Assembly (NCBI GenBank): GCA_902519625.1
Contig: CABYKS010000006.1
Coordinates: 1 to 41,508, forward strand
DNA length: 41,508 nt
Reading direction: 5' to 3'
Origin: an uncultured Pelagibacteraceae bacterium
Lineage (GTDB): Bacteria; Pseudomonadota; Alphaproteobacteria; Pelagibacterales; Pelagibacteraceae
Positions 25,896-36,310 of the stretch are shown here, piece by piece. The notes beneath the pieces were generated by a model. That model ran no database searches and was not told where the DNA came from. It was given only the letters and a program-made list of their open reading frames with translations. Within the stretch, counting starts at the first letter, position 1. Each line of letters begins with the position of its first letter. The position numbers and the translations under genes were made by a program.

Positions 25896-27377
25896 TTAAT
25901 TGTTTGACCCAGTACTTAATAAAGAAAGTTGAGTAATTTTATCATCACCCAAATTATCTATTGGTTTAACCGGATAATCGCCGGTAAAATAATGATCTGT
26001 TAATTGAGGATAGTTATTATTTCTTCTTTCAAATCCTATTGCTTTATAAAGACCTTCTATTGATAAATATTTTAGACTTTTTGCTCCAATATATTTGCAA
26101 ATTTCATCATTATTTTTATTTGCTGCCAAAAGTTCTTTTTTTGTTGGTGTATCAACTCCATAAAAATCAGGGTATCTAATCTCAGGACTCGCTATTCTTA
26201 CATGCACTTCCTTAGCTCCTGAATCATACAACATTTTTACAATTTTATAACTTGTTGTTCCTCTCACCAGTGAATCATCAACCAAAATAATTTTTTTATC
26301 TTTTATTGATGTTTTGTTTGGGTTTAATTTAAGTTTAACTCCAAGACTTCTAATTTTTTGTGACGGCTCAATAAAAGTTCTTCCAACATAATGATTTCTA
26401 ATTAATCCTAATTCGAAGTTTTTTCTGTTTTGTTGACTATAACCCAAAGCTGCTGCATTTCCTGAATCTGGAACAGGCACAACAACATCTCCCTCAACAT
26501 CGTCTTCTTTTGCTAGTTCAATACCTAAATTTTTCCTATATTCATAAGCAGTTTTGCCATTTAAAACACTATCTGGCCTAGAGAAATAAATATATTCAAA
26601 TACACATGGCCGAACTTTTTGTTTTGGAAATGGTTTAATACTTTCAATCTTATCATCCTCAATCAAAACAATTTCTCCATTTTCAACTTCTCTTAAATAT
26701 TTTGCACCTATTATATCTAAAGCGCAAGTTTCCGATGCTAATACGTATGAATTTTTTAACTTTCCAATAACCAGCGGTCTTATTCCAAAAGGGTCCCTAA
26801 CTCCTATCAATTTTTTTTGTGTCAGCATAACCAAGGCATAACCCCCTTGTATTTGAAATAATGCTTCTACAATCTTATCCATAGTTTTAGTTCTTTTTGA
26901 TTTAGCAATTAGCTGAACAATAGTTTCAGTATCAGATGTAGTATAAAAAATTGCACCTTCTTTAACCAATTTTGATCTTAATTTTATTGCATTTGTTAAG
27001 TTTCCATTATGCGAAATACTTATTCCTCCCGCGTTTGTATCTGCAAAAAATGGCTGAATATTTCTTAATGTTGTACCCCCGGTAGTACTATATCTATTAT
27101 GACCAATAGCATATTTTCCTGTTAAATTTTTTAATACTTTTTCTTTATTAAAATTATCTCCAACAAGACCAAATCTTTTTTCCGAATGGTATTGATCACC
27201 ATCAAAACTAACAATTCCACATCCTTCTTGTCCTCTATGTTGAAGTGCGTGCAATCCCAAAGCAGTAAGAGCAGAAGCATCATTGTTATTACTTATACCA
27301 AATACTCCACACTCTTCTTTTATCTTAGGATTAAAGTTCTTGTACTTTATCTTTTGCATCGTTGTAATTTTTTTCAT
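25896..27377 (-). CDS. purF: Amidophosphoribosyltransferase (likely start MQKIKYK at about 27359)
   Basis: ECGVFGI N-terminal Cys region, LQHRGQEGCGIVSFDG, GHNRYSTTGG, DPFGIRPLVIG, VVPVPDSGNAAALGYSQ, ILVDDSLVRGTTSYKIV. Confidence 0.95.
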   Translation of the reverse strand: MKKITTMQKIKYKNFNPKIKEECGVFGISNNNDASALTALGLHALQHRGQEGCGIVSFDGDQYHSEKRFGLVGDNFNKEKVLKNLTGKYAIGHNRYSTTGGTTLRNIQPFFADTNAGGISISHNGNLTNAIKLRSKLVKEGAIFYTTSDTETIVQLIAKSKRTKTMDKIVEALFQIQGGYALVMLTQKKLIGVRDPFGIRPLVIGKLKNSYVLASETCALDIIGAKYLREVENGEIVLIEDDKIESIKPFPKQKVRPCVFEYIYFSRPDSVLNGKTAYEYRKNLGIELAKEDDVEGDVVVPVPDSGNAAALGYSQQNRKNFELGLIRNHYVGRTFIEPSQKIRSLGVKLKLNPNKTSIKDKKIILVDDSLVRGTTSYKIVKMLYDSGAKEVHVRIASPEIRYPDFYGVDTPTKKELLAANKNNDEICKYIGAKSLKYLSIEGLYKAIGFERRNNNYPQLTDHYFTGDYPVKPIDNLGDDKITQLSLLSTGSNN

Positions 27378-27873
27378 TTGGAAATTCTTTTATTAAATAA
27401 TTACTACCTTTTTCAACATATGGAAAGGTAAACGATTTTTCTAAATTTATTGGCCACTTGCTATGATTGTAAATTATACTTATGGTTGAAAAGATACATA
27501 CGCAAATTATATAAGATCTTAAAAATCCAAAAAAGAATCCAAATACTTTATCTAGTGTTCCAAGACCAGAATATGTCACAGCCTTTCCTATACCTTTGTT
27601 GATCATTAAAATTAAAAAAATTATTATAACAAAAATTCCTACACCTAAAATAATGTCCAAAACATATTCACTATCAATTATACCTTCAACTAAAGGCTTA
27701 ACTTTAGGGAAAATTATTAGAGTTAATACATAGGCTAGTAACCACTTTGAAGCCGCAATTAAACTTAGAACAAACCCTTTACTAGAACATTTAATTAAAG
27801 ATAATATTGTAAAGACAGTATATATTAAATCAAAGCTAGAAATGTTTTCAAAAATTTTTAAAAACCCATCCAT
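27331..27873 (-). CDS. cvpA: CvpA family membrane protein
   Basis: FDLIYTVFTILSLIKCSSKGFVLSLIAASKWLLAYVLTLIIFPKVKPL and position directly upstream of purF. Confidence 0.85.
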   Translation of the reverse strand: MDGFLKIFENISSFDLIYTVFTILSLIKCSSKGFVLSLIAASKWLLAYVLTLIIFPKVKPLVEGIIDSEYVLDIILGVGIFVIIIFLILMINKGIGKAVTYSGLGTLDKVFGFFFGFLRSYIICVCIFSTISIIYNHSKWPINLEKSFTFPYVEKGSNYLIKEFPNEKNYNDAKDKVQEL

Positions 27874-27881
27874 TAAAAAAA

Positions 27882-30260
27882 TTATTTACCTCCAAAAGGT
27901 CGAAATACTTGCAACAATACTGGCAGTAAAGTTAATACTGATATCATAGCTAACAACATTGCAATACCAGTAAATATTCCAAAATATATAGTGGGAATAA
28001 AATTAGATAAAACTAAGATTGAAAATCCAAAAACAATAGTTATTGATGTATTTAATATTGCTACACCGACAGTAGAATGACACTTTTTTAAAGTTAGTTT
28101 GTAATCATTAATTTTACTATATTCTTCCTTAAATCTATAAATATAGTGAATACTATTATCCACAGCTATTCCTATTGTTATAGCGGCAATTGTTATCGTC
28201 ATCATGTCCAAAGGAATTTCTGCTATACCAATAATTCCCAGTATAAAGAAGGCTGCAATAAAGTTCGGAACTATACCAATTAAAGATAATTTAATATTTT
28301 TAAATAAAATAAAAAACATTATAAATATTCCAATCATAACGAAACCAAGAGTTAAAATTTGTGATTTAAATAAACTTTGTAGCAAGTTATTGAATAAGAT
28401 AAGTACGCCTGCTAATCTATATTCCTCATCTTTTAGTCCTATTTTATTTTTTAAATCATATTTGATCTGATTTATAAGTTCATTTCTTCTGAGTCCTTCT
28501 TTAGAGTCTTTTATTCTTAAATTAATTCTTGCTTCAGAGTCTGATATTGAAATATATGGATCTACTATCTCTTTTCTGATTGAATCAGGTATTTTTGAAT
28601 AAAGAACTCCCATTTCAAGGCTACCAAGTGGTTTATTATCATTTAAACTTGTAGCTACTTTAATTATAGAGGAAAAAGACAATACCTTTCCTACTTCAGG
28701 TAGCCCATCCAAGTAGTTATGGACTTTATCAATCTTATCTATTTTATCTTTTGTAAACCAATATTTTGAATCATCATCTTCGGTTTCACTATCACCCCAT
28801 TCATCCTCCTCATCTACAATGTCCTCTTCTTTTTTTGGAAATTTTATAATAACTTCAAGTGGAGTAGTTCCTCCCAATTTTTCGTCTATAAGTTTCATGC
28901 CTTTGTAGATTTCTGTATTTTTACTGAAATAGTTTATGAAACTATTTTCTACTTCAAGACGTGAGATACCAAAAATACTTATAAAAAATATCGCCACAGT
29001 TATAATGAAAATTATACTTTTATTGTTGATAGATATTTCCCCCAAAAAATTTGTAAAAACTGAATTTCTATTTTCATTAATATTTACTTTTAAGTCTGAA
29101 ACAAAACTAATTAAAGTTGGCAACAAAGTAAAAGTAACCATAAATGAAACAATCAAACCTAGCGTCATCATCCATCCAAAGTCTATTATTGGTTTGATTT
29201 CACTAAAAATTAACGAAAGAAAAGCACATATTGTAGTAAGGACTGTATATAGAATTGGCCAAAACATTTTACTTGTTGTTTGGAGAATTATTTCTTTTTT
29301 ACTTAGATTTGGCTTTTCTTTTGTTAACTGCAAAAACCTGGTGCTCATATGTATATTCATAGCCATAGTTAAAATTAGCATCAAAGCGATAAAGTTTGAT
29401 GATATTACTGTCACTTTCCAGCCCAACAGACCAAGTAGACCTGTCATTATTAAAACTGAAAAAAAACAGCTACTTATAGGGACTATAACCCAAGCAATTT
29501 TTTTAAAAACAAACCAGAGAGTTCCCACAATAAATACTAAAACTCCAATGCCAAAAACAATGATATCACTTTTTATAAATGACATCATATCATCAGCGAT
29601 CATAGGAATTCCTCCTAAATGAATCTTACCAACATTATTATACGATTTTATTATTTCTCTTATTTCAATTATATTTTGATGATTTTTTTTCTTTAAATTA
29701 TCTTTATAAGACTCTTCTTCTTTTTTATTATTAAATTTTTCAGGAATTTCATTTTTTTTTATATTTACAATTATTCCACTTGTTTTACCATCTTCGCTAA
29801 TTACAAATTCTCTGAAAACTGGACTATTTAAAATTTCGTTAAATCCTCTTTCTTTATTAATTCCGTCACTCTTAAGTGTGCTGAAATTTTGTAATCTTTC
29901 AGTCAAAGTTTTATCAGTGCTTGTCAAAAGAGGAATATCTAATATAGTTATTACACTATCTACCCAGTTTAAACTTTGAATTTTGTATTTTAAACTAAGA
30001 AGATTATTAATTGAATTTTCTGAAATCATATCTTCGTTAGGCGTATAGGTTAAAACAAGAAATTCTTTAGAATTGTATCTCTCTGTTATTTCTCTTAAGT
30101 ATTTTAAATCTGGGTCCCCATCAATTAACAGAGTTTCTGAAGATGCATCTAATCTAAAATCTTTTGCAAAAAATCCAAAGCTAGCAACAAAAAGCAACAA
30201 AAATACAAAAATTATCTTTGGTTTTTCAATTATATTTTTTTGGTAAAAATGTGAAAACAT
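27882..30260 (-). CDS. MMPL/RND-superfamily exporter
   Basis: 792 aa, two sterol-sensing/RND-like halves; GIAVDNSIHYIYRFKEEY and large extracytoplasmic loops. Confidence 0.87.
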   Translation of the reverse strand: MFSHFYQKNIIEKPKIIFVFLLLFVASFGFFAKDFRLDASSETLLIDGDPDLKYLREITERYNSKEFLVLTYTPNEDMISENSINNLLSLKYKIQSLNWVDSVITILDIPLLTSTDKTLTERLQNFSTLKSDGINKERGFNEILNSPVFREFVISEDGKTSGIIVNIKKNEIPEKFNNKKEEESYKDNLKKKNHQNIIEIREIIKSYNNVGKIHLGGIPMIADDMMSFIKSDIIVFGIGVLVFIVGTLWFVFKKIAWVIVPISSCFFSVLIMTGLLGLLGWKVTVISSNFIALMLILTMAMNIHMSTRFLQLTKEKPNLSKKEIILQTTSKMFWPILYTVLTTICAFLSLIFSEIKPIIDFGWMMTLGLIVSFMVTFTLLPTLISFVSDLKVNINENRNSVFTNFLGEISINNKSIIFIITVAIFFISIFGISRLEVENSFINYFSKNTEIYKGMKLIDEKLGGTTPLEVIIKFPKKEEDIVDEEDEWGDSETEDDDSKYWFTKDKIDKIDKVHNYLDGLPEVGKVLSFSSIIKVATSLNDNKPLGSLEMGVLYSKIPDSIRKEIVDPYISISDSEARINLRIKDSKEGLRRNELINQIKYDLKNKIGLKDEEYRLAGVLILFNNLLQSLFKSQILTLGFVMIGIFIMFFILFKNIKLSLIGIVPNFIAAFFILGIIGIAEIPLDMMTITIAAITIGIAVDNSIHYIYRFKEEYSKINDYKLTLKKCHSTVGVAILNTSITIVFGFSILVLSNFIPTIYFGIFTGIAMLLAMISVLTLLPVLLQVFRPFGGK

Positions 30261-30285
30261 CTATTACCAACTTATATAATTAAAA

Positions 30286-31701
30286 TTAGCTGTTTTGAAT
30301 ATCTTTAAATCTTGTAAAGGCAGGCTCAAATTCAAGAAAAACATTGCCTGTTGGACCATGTCGTTGTTTACCTATAATTATTTCAGCACGATTTGCTACA
30401 TCATTCATTTTAGATTGCCACTCAGCATGATCAACTGTTGCTGGTTGAGGCTCTTTTCTTTCAAGATAATAAGCTTCTCTGAAAACAAACATTACAACAT
30501 CAGCATCTTGTTCAATTGAGCCAGATTCTCTTAGATCAGCTAGTTGAGGTTTTTTATCATCTCTTTGTTCAACAGCTCTTGAAAGTTGTGATAAAGCCAA
30601 TACCGGGACAGCTAATTCTTTTGCTAAAGCTTTTAATCCTTGAGTGATTTCAGAAATTTCTTGCACTCTTCCATCTCTAAAATTTGCAGCTCTCATTAAT
30701 TGTATATAGTCAACTACCACCATATCTAGTCCATAGAGTCTTTTTATTCTTCGTGCTCTGTTACTTAAAGCTGCAATACTTATTGCAGGAGTTTCATCAA
30801 TATAAAGAGGTAATTCTGAAATATTTTTTGAAGTTTCGATAAATTTATCAAACTGATCTTCTGAAATTCTTCCTCTTCTAATGTCATTCGATCTAATTCT
30901 TGATTGCTCTGCTAAAATTCTTGTTGAAAGCTGCTCTGAAGACATCTCTAGTGAAAAAAAAGCAACAGTAGATTTTCTACCATCTTCTTGAATTTTTTTT
31001 GCTGCATTAAATGCAATATTGGTTGCCAAAGCTGTTTTACCCATTGATGGTCTTCCAGCTATAATTAATAAATCAGATTTATGTAATCCTCCCAGCCTAT
31101 CATCAAGATCAGTTAATCCTGTAGGCACTCCAACAATTCCTTCATCATTTTTATAAGCATTGGAAGCCATTTCTATTGTCATTTTCATTGCTTCGTCAAA
31201 TTTTACTAACGAAGAACTAAAAGATCCTTTTTCAGCTAAATCAAATAATGATTTTTCAAAATTTTCTATAATTGACTGACCATCATGATCTAAATCATTT
31301 AACTTTGCTGTATCAATTATATTTTCAGAGATTTTAATTAATTCTCTTTTTACAAAAAGATCATAAATCAATTTTGAATATTCAGTAGTTTGACGTGATG
31401 AAGTTGAAAATTTAGTAATTTTAATTAAATAATCAGGAACATTTATTTCATCTTTTTCTTTTTCAAAATAATTTTTTAGAGTTATTGGATTAGCCAACAT
31501 TCCACTGTAAATTAATTTTTCTATGGCACTAAAAATTTTCTGATGCATAGGATCATAAAAGTTCTTACTTGTTATAATCATATTAATTTCATCAAATATT
31601 TCATTTGAAACTAAAATTGATCCAATAACTGACTGTTCAGCCTCTATATTATTAGGAAGTTCATTTGTTTGATTTTGGACTAAATTAAATGTTTTAACCA
31701 T
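30286..31701 (-). CDS. dnaB: Replicative DNA helicase DnaB
   Basis: NIEAEQSVIGSILVSNE, LLIIAGRPSMGKTALATNIAFNAA, FFSLEMSSEQLSTRILAEQSRI, VVVDYIQLM, LSQLSRAVEQRDDKKPQLADLRESGSIEQDADVVMFVFRE. Confidence 0.97.
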   Translation of the reverse strand: MVKTFNLVQNQTNELPNNIEAEQSVIGSILVSNEIFDEINMIITSKNFYDPMHQKIFSAIEKLIYSGMLANPITLKNYFEKEKDEINVPDYLIKITKFSTSSRQTTEYSKLIYDLFVKRELIKISENIIDTAKLNDLDHDGQSIIENFEKSLFDLAEKGSFSSSLVKFDEAMKMTIEMASNAYKNDEGIVGVPTGLTDLDDRLGGLHKSDLLIIAGRPSMGKTALATNIAFNAAKKIQEDGRKSTVAFFSLEMSSEQLSTRILAEQSRIRSNDIRRGRISEDQFDKFIETSKNISELPLYIDETPAISIAALSNRARRIKRLYGLDMVVVDYIQLMRAANFRDGRVQEISEITQGLKALAKELAVPVLALSQLSRAVEQRDDKKPQLADLRESGSIEQDADVVMFVFREAYYLERKEPQPATVDHAEWQSKMNDVANRAEIIIGKQRHGPTGNVFLEFEPAFTRFKDIQNS

Positions 31702-31769
31702 AAAACTAGTTAATTAAATTTGATTAAGTAATACAATATTAAAAAACGACTGGGGAAAAAATTGTATAA

Positions 31770-32225
31770 TTATTTATTATCTTCAGAGATAACTTTGATT
31801 GATATTTGTGCCTGAACCTCTGAGTGGAGATTTAAAATAACTTTAAATGATCCAATAGATTTTATTTCTTTAACAGGTTGTATTAAAGAAGGATTTATAT
31901 CAATTTTTTCTACTTCATTTAAAATTTTCGCAATTTCAGTAGGCTTAACTGATCCATACAATTCTTTATTTTCAGTTGCTAATTTTTTAACCTCATATTC
32001 TTTATTTTGAATTTTTTCATGGATAGATTTTGCGTCTTTCTTTTTATCTTGATCTTTTTTTGAAAGCTCTGTTTTAATTTTTTCTACTTCTTTAATATTT
32101 TCTTTAGAAGCAAAAAGTGCTTTTTTTTTAGAAATTAAAAAATTTCTTGCAAATCCTCTTTTAACATCAATTACATCACCAATTGATCCTACTTTTCTAA
32201 CGTTTTCTAATAATATTACTTTCAT
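31770..32225 (-). CDS. rplI: 50S ribosomal protein L9
   Basis: [37 protein letters not shown]. Confidence 0.95.
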   Translation of the reverse strand: MKVILLENVRKVGSIGDVIDVKRGFARNFLISKKKALFASKENIKEVEKIKTELSKKDQDKKKDAKSIHEKIQNKEYEVKKLATENKELYGSVKPTEIAKILNEVEKIDINPSLIQPVKEIKSIGSFKVILNLHSEVQAQISIKVISEDNK

Positions 32226-32497
32226 TAAATTAAAGCTAAATTTCTTGCTCTTTTAATTGAAAGAGACAATTCTCTTTGTTTTTTTTGGCACACAGAAGTA
32301 ATTCTTGAAGGCATTATTTTTCCATTTTCCGTAACATACTTTCTTAAAAGTTTTATATTTTTATAATCAATTACTGGAGCTCCTTTACCTGACAATGGAC
32401 ATTTTTTTTTAAATTTGTATTTTTGAGGTTGAAAAATACTTAATTTAGCAAAGTTGTTCTGACTTGATCTTTTTTTATTTTTATTTATTTTTTTCAT
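32225..32497 (-). CDS. rpsR: 30S ribosomal protein S18
   Basis: [48 protein letters not shown]. Confidence 0.95.
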   Translation of the reverse strand: MKKINKNKKRSSQNNFAKLSIFQPQKYKFKKKCPLSGKGAPVIDYKNIKLLRKYVTENGKIMPSRITSVCQKKQRELSLSIKRARNLALI

Positions 32498-32500
32498 AGT

Positions 32501-32848
32501 CTAATTTGATTTTTCTTTATCTTCTTCACTTTTTTTTTCAAAATAATTCGTTTTCAAATCTAGTTTTTTTACCTTAACTGTTAAATATCTTAAAAGATTT
32601 TTGTCTATTTTTTCATTTTTTTCGAGCTCGCTAATAGTTTTTCCATTACCTTCAATTTTGAAATGAATGTAGTTACCTTTTTTATTTTTTTTAATTAGAT
32701 AAGCTAAATTTAGAAGGCCCCAAGTTTCAGTTTTTACAACTTTTCCCTCATGTTTAATTACCAAATCAGCATATTTATCTTGAATTTGCTTTAGTTGGCC
32801 AGGACTAGTATCTTGCCTAGCTATAATTGTATGTTCGTAAAAGTTCAT
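32501..32848 (-). CDS. rpsF: 30S ribosomal protein S6
   Basis: MNFYEHTIIARQDTSPGQLKQIQDKYAD... WGLLNLAYLIKKNKKGNYIHFKIE. Confidence 0.95.
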   Translation of the reverse strand: MNFYEHTIIARQDTSPGQLKQIQDKYADLVIKHEGKVVKTETWGLLNLAYLIKKNKKGNYIHFKIEGNGKTISELEKNEKIDKNLLRYLTVKVKKLDLKTNYFEKKSEEDKEKSN

Positions 32849-32933
32849 GTTTTAATGTTATAAAAAAAAGGGATATACTATTATAAAAATTTAATTACAA
32901 CACAAAAAACGTTAAAATTTAATAAAAATTTCT

Positions 32934-33866
32934 ATGTTTTCAGTAATATTTCCAGGCCAAGGTTCGCAGTCAGTCGGAATGACCAAGGAACTATATGACA
33001 ATTTTGCCTATGCCAGAGATCTTTTTAAAGAAGCCGACGATGTACTTGGCTATGCAATTAGTAAAATAATATTAGAAGGTCCAAAAGAAGATTTAGATTT
33101 AACTAAAAATACCCAGCCAGCAATATTTTTAGCAAGTTATGTGATATTTGAAATGATAAGAAAAGAAAGCAATATTAATTTATTAGATGCAAAATATTTT
33201 GCAGGTCATTCGCTTGGAGAATATTCTGCTCTAGCAGCAAGCAATTCATTAGATTTTAGAAATGCAATAAAACTTTTAAATGAAAGAGGGAAAGCTATGC
33301 AGGCAGCTGTGCCAAAAGGAACAGGTGGAATGCTGGCTGTTTTAGGCATAGATATAAAAGAAATAAATGATTTGTTAGAAGAAAATAAAAATAACTATAA
33401 ATGTTATATTGCAAATGATAATTCAAATGGACAAATAGTTTTGAGTGGACTTAATTCCGATATAGATAAATTTATTGAGACTTTAAAAACAAAAAAAATT
33501 AAAAATATAAAGCTTCCAGTAAGCGCTCCATTTCATTGTAAATTAATGGATAAAGCAACCTCTATAATGAGAGATAAAATCAGTAATACAAATTTTGAAA
33601 AACCAAAAAATGTTATTATTTCAAATGTAACAGGATCAGAAACCCAAGAAATAGATAAAATAAAGGATTTGCTTATAAAACAAATAGAAAGCCCTGTTCG
33701 TTGGAGAGAAAGTGTAATTTATATGATAAAAAATGGAGTTACAAATTTTATTGAAATTGGCCCTGGAAAAGTATTATCTGGTTTAGTAAAAAGAATAGAT
33801 AAAACAATTAATATTAATACAATAAATAAACTTGAAGACTTAAAAGATATTAAATTGAATGATTAA
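32934..33866 (+). CDS. fabD: Malonyl-CoA-acyl carrier protein transacylase
   Basis: FPGQGSQSVGMTKEL, TQPAIFLASYV, GHSLGEYSALAA, PVSAPFHCKLM, EIGPGKVLSGLVKR. Confidence 0.96.
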   Translation: MFSVIFPGQGSQSVGMTKELYDNFAYARDLFKEADDVLGYAISKIILEGPKEDLDLTKNTQPAIFLASYVIFEMIRKESNINLLDAKYFAGHSLGEYSALAASNSLDFRNAIKLLNERGKAMQAAVPKGTGGMLAVLGIDIKEINDLLEENKNNYKCYIANDNSNGQIVLSGLNSDIDKFIETLKTKKIKNIKLPVSAPFHCKLMDKATSIMRDKISNTNFEKPKNVIISNVTGSETQEIDKIKDLLIKQIESPVRWRESVIYMIKNGVTNFIEIGPGKVLSGLVKRIDKTININTINKLEDLKDIKLND

Positions 33867-34593
33867 TTTTAAAAATAAAAAAATTTTGGTTACAGGTGCA
33901 ACAGGAGGAATAGGAAGAGATATTGTTAAAAAATTTATTTCTCTTGAAGGAAATGTAGTTGCTACTGGAACAAATATAGAAAAATTGGATTTATTAAAAA
34001 AAGACTTTCCAAGTGTTAATGTAATAAAATTTGATATTTTGGATCATTCTAAAATTGAAGAATTTATTGATAATGTTTCTACTCAATTAACCGGATTAGA
34101 TATTCTAATTAATAATGCTGGAACTAATATGGATAATTTATCTTTAAGAATGAAAGAAGAAGAATGGAAAAAAGTAATTGATATTAATTTAACTTCAACT
34201 TTTTTATTAAGCAAATACGCAATAAAAAAAATGTTGAAGAATAAATATGGAAGGATTGTAAATATTTCATCCGTGGTTGGTCATACAGGAAATTTGGGGC
34301 AATCAAATTATTCTGCATCAAAAGCAGGAATTATAGGCATGACTAAATCTTTAGCAATAGAATATGCAAAAAAAAATATTACATTAAATTGTGTTTCCCC
34401 TGGATTTATACAATCAAGAATGACAGACAACATTATTGAAAGTGTAAAAGCTGTTTTAACTTCTAGAATACCAATGGCTAGATTGGGAAATGGTGAAGAT
34501 GTGGCTAATTCAGTCGCTTTTTTATCGTCAGACCAAGCTTCTTATATAACTGGAGAAACTATACATGTTAATGGAGGCATGTATATGGCTTGA
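33859..34593 (+). CDS. fabG: 3-oxoacyl-ACP reductase
   Basis: ILVTGATGGIGRDIV, DILINNAGTNMDNLSLRMKEEEW, NYSASKAGIIGMTKSLAIEYA, ASYITGETIHVNGGMYM. Confidence 0.95.
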   Translation: MINFKNKKILVTGATGGIGRDIVKKFISLEGNVVATGTNIEKLDLLKKDFPSVNVIKFDILDHSKIEEFIDNVSTQLTGLDILINNAGTNMDNLSLRMKEEEWKKVIDINLTSTFLLSKYAIKKMLKNKYGRIVNISSVVGHTGNLGQSNYSASKAGIIGMTKSLAIEYAKKNITLNCVSPGFIQSRMTDNIIESVKAVLTSRIPMARLGNGEDVANSVAFLSSDQASYITGETIHVNGGMYMA

Positions 34594-34639
34594 CAAAAGC
34601 GTTTAATAAATTATTAACGACTTAACACAAAGGATTTAT

Positions 34640-34879
34640 ATGTCAGATGATATTTCAAGCAAAGTAAAAAAAATAGTTGCAGATCACTTAGGAATTGAAG
34701 AAGCAAAAGTTACAGAAGAATCAAGTTTTATTGATGATTTGGGTGCAGACAGCTTAGATACAGTTGAGTTAGTAATGGCTTTTGAAGAAGAATTTGGTTC
34801 AGAAATTTCTGATAGTGAAGCTGAAAAAATTCTTACAGTTGGTGATGCTGTAAAATTTATAGAGAGTAAAGCAAATTAA
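34640..34879 (+). CDS. acpP: Acyl carrier protein
   Basis: 79 aa, [22 protein letters not shown] with phosphopantetheine Ser. Confidence 0.97.
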   Translation: MSDDISSKVKKIVADHLGIEEAKVTEESSFIDDLGADSLDTVELVMAFEEEFGSEISDSEAEKILTVGDAVKFIESKAN

Positions 34880-34894
34880 AAAATCAAAATTAAA

Positions 34895-35527
34895 ATGTCT
34901 TCAGAAAAAGACGGGATAATTATTGTATTATCATCACCGTCTGGAGCAGGTAAAACAACACTTGTAAAAAAAATCGCAAAAGAAAATAATTTCAAAATTT
35001 CGATTTCACACACAACAAGAAAGCCCAGAACTAACGAAGTAAATGGTAAAGATTATTTTTTCACTAGCGAAGAAGATTTTAAAAATTTAATAAAAAATAA
35101 AGATTTTTTAGAATATGCCCAAGTTTTTGGAAATTATTATGGATCATCAAAAAAAAAAGTATTAGAAAACTTAAAAAAAGGTGAAAATGTCATTTTTGAT
35201 ATAGATTGGCAAGGAACTGAGCAAATCAAAAAACAGAAATTAAATTATAAGCTTATTACATTTTTTATTTTACCACCTAGTAAATTAGAATTATTTAATA
35301 GATTAAAAAATCGAGATATGAAGGATAAAAATATTGTTGAAGAAAGAATGAAACAATTCAATGAAGATATAAAAAAATGGGAAGGATATGATTTTGTGGT
35401 AATTAACGATGATTTAGAAAAATGTTATAAAGAAATAATAGGATTTATTGACAAAAGAACAAATAATATAGGCAGTAGTTACGATAAAAATAACATTTTA
35501 AATCATATAAAAAAATTAAGAATTTAA
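34895..35527 (+). CDS. gmk: Guanylate kinase
   Basis: [58 protein letters not shown]. Confidence 0.95.
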   Translation: MSSEKDGIIIVLSSPSGAGKTTLVKKIAKENNFKISISHTTRKPRTNEVNGKDYFFTSEEDFKNLIKNKDFLEYAQVFGNYYGSSKKKVLENLKKGENVIFDIDWQGTEQIKKQKLNYKLITFFILPPSKLELFNRLKNRDMKDKNIVEERMKQFNEDIKKWEGYDFVVINDDLEKCYKEIIGFIDKRTNNIGSSYDKNNILNHIKKLRI

Positions 35528-36310
35528 ATTTTCAAATTCTTTGCATATTTCAAAATATTTTAGTGATGATAAATTTTGAGGTCTATCGTTTATATTGATA
35601 TTAAGTTTTTTAGAGATTTCATTTACATTCTTAAAAAGAATATTTAGTGGTTTTTTTATCATTTTTCTACGTTGGTTAAAAAAAATATTTGTAATATGTT
35701 CTAAATTTTTAGAATTTTTTAAATTGAAATATTCTTTTTTTGGCTCAATTAACAATACAGTACTTTTGACTTTTGGAATTGGGTAAAAAGATTCGGGCGA
35801 AACATCAGTAATTTTTTCTATTTTTAATTTCCACGAAGACAAAACAGATAATCTTCCATAATTTTTACTATCAGTTTCTGCAATTATTCTTTCAGCCACT
35901 TCTTTCTGAAACATTAAAATAAATCTTTTAAAAATATTTTTCAAATTATTATATCTAATCCATTTTACTAAAATTTGAGTAGAAATATTGTAAGGTAAAT
36001 TTCCAAAAACAATCATAGGATTATCTGAATATTTTTTTTCATCAATTTTTAATATATCCTCATTGATTATAATAATTTTTTCATTAAATTTTTCGCTTAA
36101 TTTTTTTGCTAAAAATTTATCTTTTTCAATAGCAAATATTTTTTTTGGATTTTTTGATAAAATTTTTTCTGTAAGATTTCCAGTTCCCGGTCCTACTTCA
36201 AGAATAGTATCATTTTCTTTTATATCCCCTGAATTTATAATAATATCAATAATATTTTTGTCATTTAAAAAATTTTGTCCTAAACTTTTTTTAGGATATT
36301 TAATATTCAT
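35516..36310 (-). CDS. rsmA: 16S rRNA (adenine1518/1519-N6)-dimethyltransferase
   Basis: [58 protein letters not shown]. Confidence 0.95.
   Translation of the reverse strand: MNIKYPKKSLGQNFLNDKNIIDIIINSGDIKENDTILEVGPGTGNLTEKILSKNPKKIFAIEKDKFLAKKLSEKFNEKIIIINEDILKIDEKKYSDNPMIVFGNLPYNISTQILVKWIRYNNLKNIFKRFILMFQKEVAERIIAETDSKNYGRLSVLSSWKLKIEKITDVSPESFYPIPKVKSTVLLIEPKKEYFNLKNSKNLEHITNIFFNQRRKMIKKPLNILFKNVNEISKKLNININDRPQNLSSLKYFEICKEFENLNS

Noticed and set aside
25458-27431. Plus-strand ORFs 25458..25676 and 27186..27431
   Set aside because: Antisense to the HD-protein and purF/cvpA genes; Cys/Leu/Ile-rich translations with no domain.
28204-29622. Plus-strand ORFs 28204..28470 and 28936..29622 (228 aa)
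   Set aside because: Antisense to the MMPL exporter; the long hydrophobic/Lys-Ile-rich frame mirrors the TM codon bias of the real gene.
30295-30519. Plus-strand 74-aa ORF opposite dnaB
   Set aside because: Antisense shadow of dnaB.
32849-32933. Possible S6:S18-binding autoregulatory leader upstream of rpsF
   Set aside because: The 85-nt AT-rich leader shows no CCG-bearing hairpin of the kind expected; only a weak TATAAT-like promoter element was visible.
34599-34620. Inverted repeat GTTTAATAAATTATTAAC upstream of acpP
   Set aside because: Imperfect, entirely A/T stem expected by chance at this base composition; no T tract or conserved motif.
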